From contig JAQVRY010000069.1 in the NCBI GenBank assembly GCA_028700795.1, positions 1 to 7,255 on the forward strand: DNA of 7,255 nucleotides, given 5' to 3'. The notes below the pieces were generated by a model. That model worked only from the letters and a program-made list of their open reading frames with translations. It ran no database searches and had not been told where the DNA came from. Source of the stretch: Tissierellia bacterium (GTDB lineage: Bacteria > Bacillota > Clostridia > Tissierellales > Sedimentibacteraceae). Positions 5,468 through 7,255 of this stretch are shown here, in pieces (positions within the stretch are counted from its first letter, which is position 1; every line of letters begins with the position of its first letter). Position numbers and translations under genes: made by a program.

Positions 5468-5496
5468 GTGGGAGGCTATAAAGGCTGATTGACCAC
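5468..5496 (+). promoter_or_regulatory. L1-binding mRNA element (autoregulatory site) before rplA
   Basis: The rplK-rplA spacer contains GTGGGAGGCT (5468-5477), loop bases, then GGCTGATTGACCAC (5483-5496). GTGG/CCAC forms the outer stem and GCT/GGC a small inner stem, with an asymmetric internal loop between. This copies the L1-binding arm of 23S rRNA (E. coli, from memory: GTGGGAGGCT on one side, AGCCGA...ACCAC on the other). Such mimicry is the known basis of L1 feedback on its own mRNA. The rplA ribosome binding site AAGGAGG starts at the next base (5497), so L1 bound here would block initiation. Bases 5457-5467 hold nothing else evident. Confidence 0.8.
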
Positions 5497-5511
5497 AAGG
5501 AGGAAAATATT

Positions 5512-6210
5512 ATGCCAAAAAGAGGAAAGAAATATCAAGACAGTATAAAATCAATTGATAAATTGAAATTATACGATATGCAAGAAGCTGTAGAAGCTAT
5601 GCTTTCAACAGCAAAAGCTAACTTTGATGAAACTATCGAAGCTCATCTGAGATTAGGAGTAGATTCAAGACATGCAGACCAACAAGTAAGAGGCGCTGTA
5701 GTTCTGCCTCACGGAACAGGAAAAACGGTACGTGTTTTAGTTTTCGCTAAGGGCGACAAAGCTAAAGAAGCTGTGGAAGCCGGAGCAGATTTTGCAGGCG
5801 AAGCTGAATTGGCCGACAAAATCCAAAAAGAAAACTGGTTTGATTTCGATGTTGTTATTGCAACACCGGATATGATGGGCGTAGTTGGAAAATTAGGAAG
5901 GGTTTTAGGTCCTAAAGGTTTAATGCCAAACCCAAAATCAGGAACGGTTACCTTTGATATAACAAAGGCTATTCAAGAAATTAAAGCAGGTAAAGTTGAA
6001 TACAGACTTGACAAAACAAACATTATTCACGTTCCTGTAGGAAAGAAATCATTCGGTGCAGAAAAATTAGTTGAAAACTTAAAGGTTATTCTTGATGCAG
6101 TAATAAAAGCTAAACCGGCAGCAGCTAAAGGAAAATACTTAAAGAGTGTTACCATAGCGAGCACAATGGGACCGGGAATCAAGCTGAACACTACTAAGCT
6201 ATCAGATTAA
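5512..6210 (+). CDS. rplA: 50S ribosomal protein L1
   Basis: The 232-residue L1 has the usual bacterial length. L1 builds the mobile L1 stalk that helps release deacylated tRNA from the E site, and it also represses its own operon by binding mRNA. Family features include FDETIEAHLRLGVDSRHADQQVRGAVVLPHGTG (about 38-70) and the signature around 118-152, ATPDMMGVVGKLGRVLGP followed by KGLMPNPKSGTVT. The C-terminus, SVTIASTMGPGIKLNTTKL, is also typical. AAGGAGG (5497-5503) lies eight bases before ATG and directly after the L1-binding element, consistent with feedback. Between this gene and rplJ lie an L10 leader and two hairpin repeats. Confidence 0.98.
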   Translation: MPKRGKKYQDSIKSIDKLKLYDMQEAVEAMLSTAKANFDETIEAHLRLGVDSRHADQQVRGAVVLPHGTGKTVRVLVFAKGDKAKEAVEAGADFAGEAELADKIQKENWFDFDVVIATPDMMGVVGKLGRVLGPKGLMPNPKSGTVTFDITKAIQEIKAGKVEYRLDKTNIIHVPVGKKSFGAEKLVENLKVILDAVIKAKPAAAKGKYLKSVTIASTMGPGIKLNTTKLSD

Positions 6211-6239
6211 TTGGATCAAAGCAAAAATTGAATATAATA

Positions 6240-6330
6240 CCGCAGACAGCCGGTACTCCGTAGGAGTTCAAATACCCGGCCGAGGTGAGATAATAGATTA
6301 ATTTCTCTTCATCTGCGGAGAGATTTTTTA
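6240..6330 (+). promoter_or_regulatory. L10 (rplJ) ribosomal-protein leader RNA
   Basis: This matches the L10 leader class. AGACAGC (6244-6250) and GCCGAGGT (6279-6286) flank a stem GCCGG (6249-6253)/CCGGC (6276-6280), topped by ACTCC/GGAGT (6255-6259, 6263-6267) with loop GTA; the purine-rich flanks form the L10-binding internal loop. CCGCAGA (6240-6246) is perfectly complementary to TCTGCGG (6312-6318), which overlaps the terminator hairpin at 6304-6329. The likely logic is that this long pairing is an antiterminator, and that L10-L12 bound to the upper structure releases it so that transcription stops. The mechanism is inferred from work on B. subtilis rplJL. Confidence 0.88.
6304..6329 (+). 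terminator. Attenuator terminator of the L10 leader
   Basis: TCTCTTC (6304-6310) pairs with GGAGAGA (6317-6323), one U-G included, with loop ATCTGC, followed by six T's (6324-6329). Its loop and 3' arm share TCTGCGG with the competing long-range pairing to 6240-6246, so the two folds exclude each other. Confidence 0.8.
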
Positions 6331-6333
6331 TGT

Positions 6334-6447
6334 CCTAACCCCATTTCTTCGACCGGAGGGAGAAAGGAATGGATGGTAGGTCAGACGCAGCGCAATCCCA
6401 TTTTGCACGACCAACGGGAGTGAACAAAATGGTGATGGAGCCTGCGC
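6334..6447 (+). repeat. Pair of hairpin repeats (E, F) between L10 attenuator and rplJ
   Basis: E (6334-6380) begins CCTAACCCCATTT exactly like hairpin A after tuf. It pairs 6341-6350 with 6362-6372 (one bulged A) around loop GACCGGAGGGA, with outer CCTA/TAGG and CC/GG. Its tail runs to ACGCA. F (6390-6447) has CCATTTTG/CAAAATGG (6398-6405, 6425-6432), an AA bulge, CAC/GTG, loop GACCAACGGGA, outer GCGCA/TGCGC and tail GGAGCCTGCGC. E belongs to the same subtype as A and B, F to that of C, D and G. The order E-F repeats B-C with the same spacing (58 versus 59 bases between loops). It starts five bases after the attenuator T-run and would be in the rplJ 5' leader of every readthrough transcript. 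Confidence 0.85.
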
Positions 6448-6505
6448 TACAAGTATTGCGAATGTGCATGATAGGAAATTTATCTCTACGAAGGAGGTGC
6501 AACAA

Positions 6506-7009
6506 ATGAATCAATCAGTATTGGAGCATAAGAAACAGGTTGTAAGTGAAATTACTGAAAAGATAAGAAATGCCAAATCAGTTGTGTTAGTTGAGTATAA
6601 GGGCTTAACAGTTGAAAAGGCTACTGAATTAAGAAACAAATGCAGAGAAGCAGGAGTTGAGTATAAAGTTTATAAAAATACTTTAATGCGTTTTGCATTT
6701 GAAGAATTAGGATATAATGATATGTCTGTTAACTTAGAAGGTCCTAATGCTATTGCTATGTCTTATGAAGATGAAGTTTCGGCTGCAAGGGTAACAAATG
6801 ATTTTGCTAAAACAAGCAATGATACAATAGTATTAAAAGCAGGAATTGCTGAAGGCAAGATTATGAATGCAGATGAAGTTAAGGCATTAGCAAGCGTTCC
6901 GTCAAGAGAAATTCTTCTTGGACAGTTGGCTGGCGTATTACAAGGAAATATCAGAAATCTTGCTTACATGCTTGACCAGATAAGCAAAAAAGACGAGGAT
7001 GCAGCGTAA
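6506..7009 (+). CDS. rplJ: 50S ribosomal protein L10
   Basis: The 167-residue L10 (P0) has the common bacterial length. It anchors two or three L7/L12 dimers at the base of the GTPase stalk on 23S rRNA. The N-terminal RNA-binding domain shows NAKSVVLVEYKGLTVEKATELRNKCREAGVEYKVYKNTL (about 22-60), then EGPNAIAMSYED (78-89). Toward the C-terminus, VPSREILLGQLAGVLQGNIRNLAYMLDQI forms the helix that carries L7/L12. ATG 6506 follows AAGGAGGTG (6491-6499) closely. An in-frame ATG at 6464 would add 14 residues not typical of L10 and lacks a good site, so it is rejected. Expression is expected to be governed by the upstream L10 leader. A truncated hairpin repeat starts at the base after the TAA. Confidence 0.98.
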   Translation: MNQSVLEHKKQVVSEITEKIRNAKSVVLVEYKGLTVEKATELRNKCREAGVEYKVYKNTLMRFAFEELGYNDMSVNLEGPNAIAMSYEDEVSAARVTNDFAKTSNDTIVLKAGIAEGKIMNADEVKALASVPSREILLGQLAGVLQGNIRNLAYMLDQISKKDEDAA

Positions 7010-7048
7010 GACCAGAGGGAGCAAATAAATTGGTGATTGAGACTGCGC
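7010..7048 (+). repeat. 5'-truncated hairpin repeat (G) after the rplJ stop
   Basis: These 39 bases match the 3' part of hairpin D (3842-3880) at 37 positions: loop GACCAGAGGGA, GCA, AA bulge, TAAATTGG and the tail ending GACTGCGC. The 5' stem arm is absent; the rplJ codons and stop lie where it should be, so the unit cannot fold like the others. The rest of the rplJ-rplL spacer (7049-7115) is A-rich, with no clear promoter or terminator. Confidence 0.85.
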
Positions 7049-7129
7049 CAGGTAGCAAAACTAAGTGAAATATCAAAACAAAATAGAAACTAATAAAATT
7101 ACTATACAAATTAATAGGAGGAAATTATA

Positions 7130-7255
7130 ATGGCAAGTGAAAAAATCACAAACTTTGTTGAAGAAATAAAGAAGTTATCAGTATTGGAATTAAATGAATT
7201 AGTAAAAGCAATCGAAGAAGAATTCGGTGTATCCGCAGCAGCTCCTGTAGCTGTG
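7130..7255 (+). CDS. rplL: 50S ribosomal protein L7/L12, N-terminal part (partial)
   Basis: The first 42 codons are present and the frame runs off the right edge. MASEKITNFVEEIKKLSVLE and the following ELNELVKAIEEEFGV form the N-terminal dimerisation domain that binds the L10 helix. SAAAPVAV begins the flexible alanine-rich hinge. The C-terminal factor-binding domain is outside the window. AGGAGG (7116-7121) precedes ATG by eight bases. The rplJ-rplL order is universal in bacteria; the 120-base gap here includes repeat G. L7/L12 is needed in several copies per L10, so intergenic RNA structure here could matter for relative output, but nothing in the sequence proves that. Confidence 0.96.
   Translation, partial: MASEKITNFVEEIKKLSVLELNELVKAIEEEFGVSAAAPVAV

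Noticed and set aside
6464..6505. Upstream ATG extending L10 by 14 residues
   Set aside because: The extension is not L10-like and would run through AAGGAGGTG at 6491-6499, which is clearly the ribosome binding site of ATG 6506.
7037..7065. Promoter for rplL inside repeat G (TTGAGA)
   Set aside because: No acceptable -10 hexamer occurs 16-18 bases downstream, and rplL is normally transcribed with rplJ.

Overview
The window is a low-GC Gram-positive chromosome segment, most likely from a member of the Clostridia or a close relative. The reasons are AT-rich spacers, AGA as the usual arginine codon, strong AAGGAGG-type ribosome binding sites, and the gene order mrnC-rlmB-yacP-sigH running into tRNA-Thr-tuf-rpmG-secE-nusG-rplK-rplA-rplJ-rplL. 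All genes lie on the + strand. The genus cannot be fixed from the sequence.

Layout. Positions 1-1344 hold an RNA-metabolism cluster: the last 31 codons of mini-ribonuclease III, overlapped by the 23S rRNA methyltransferase gene rlmB, then the NYN-domain nuclease gene yacP two bases later. Positions 1443-2093 encode a SigH-type sigma factor, closed by an intrinsic terminator. A spacer of about 245 bases carries a dispersed-repeat remnant and a good promoter for tRNA-Thr(GGU), with tuf (EF-Tu) 35 bases further on. A 428-base spacer after tuf holds four tandem hairpins, a strong promoter and a promoter-proximal terminator hairpin. Next come rpmG, secE and nusG (protein export and transcription elongation), rplK and rplA (L11, L1), then rplJ (L10) and the start of rplL (L7/L12).

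Regulation. Two ribosomal-protein feedback sites can be read directly. An element just upstream of rplA copies the L1-binding region of 23S rRNA. A classic L10 leader with an attenuator terminator lies between rplA and rplJ. Promoter candidates precede tRNA-Thr, rpmG and rplK.

The most unusual content is a family of short hairpin repeats, about 40-60 bases each, in three spacers: four after tuf, two between the L10 attenuator and rplJ, and one 5'-truncated copy directly after the rplJ stop codon. The loops (GACCnnnnGGGA or close), a small 3'-side bulge and the 3' tails (ending CGCA or TGCGC) are conserved. The stems differ in sequence but stay paired, which points to selection on, or copying of, a folded structure. 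I do not recognise it as a named family. Everything else is conserved housekeeping content.
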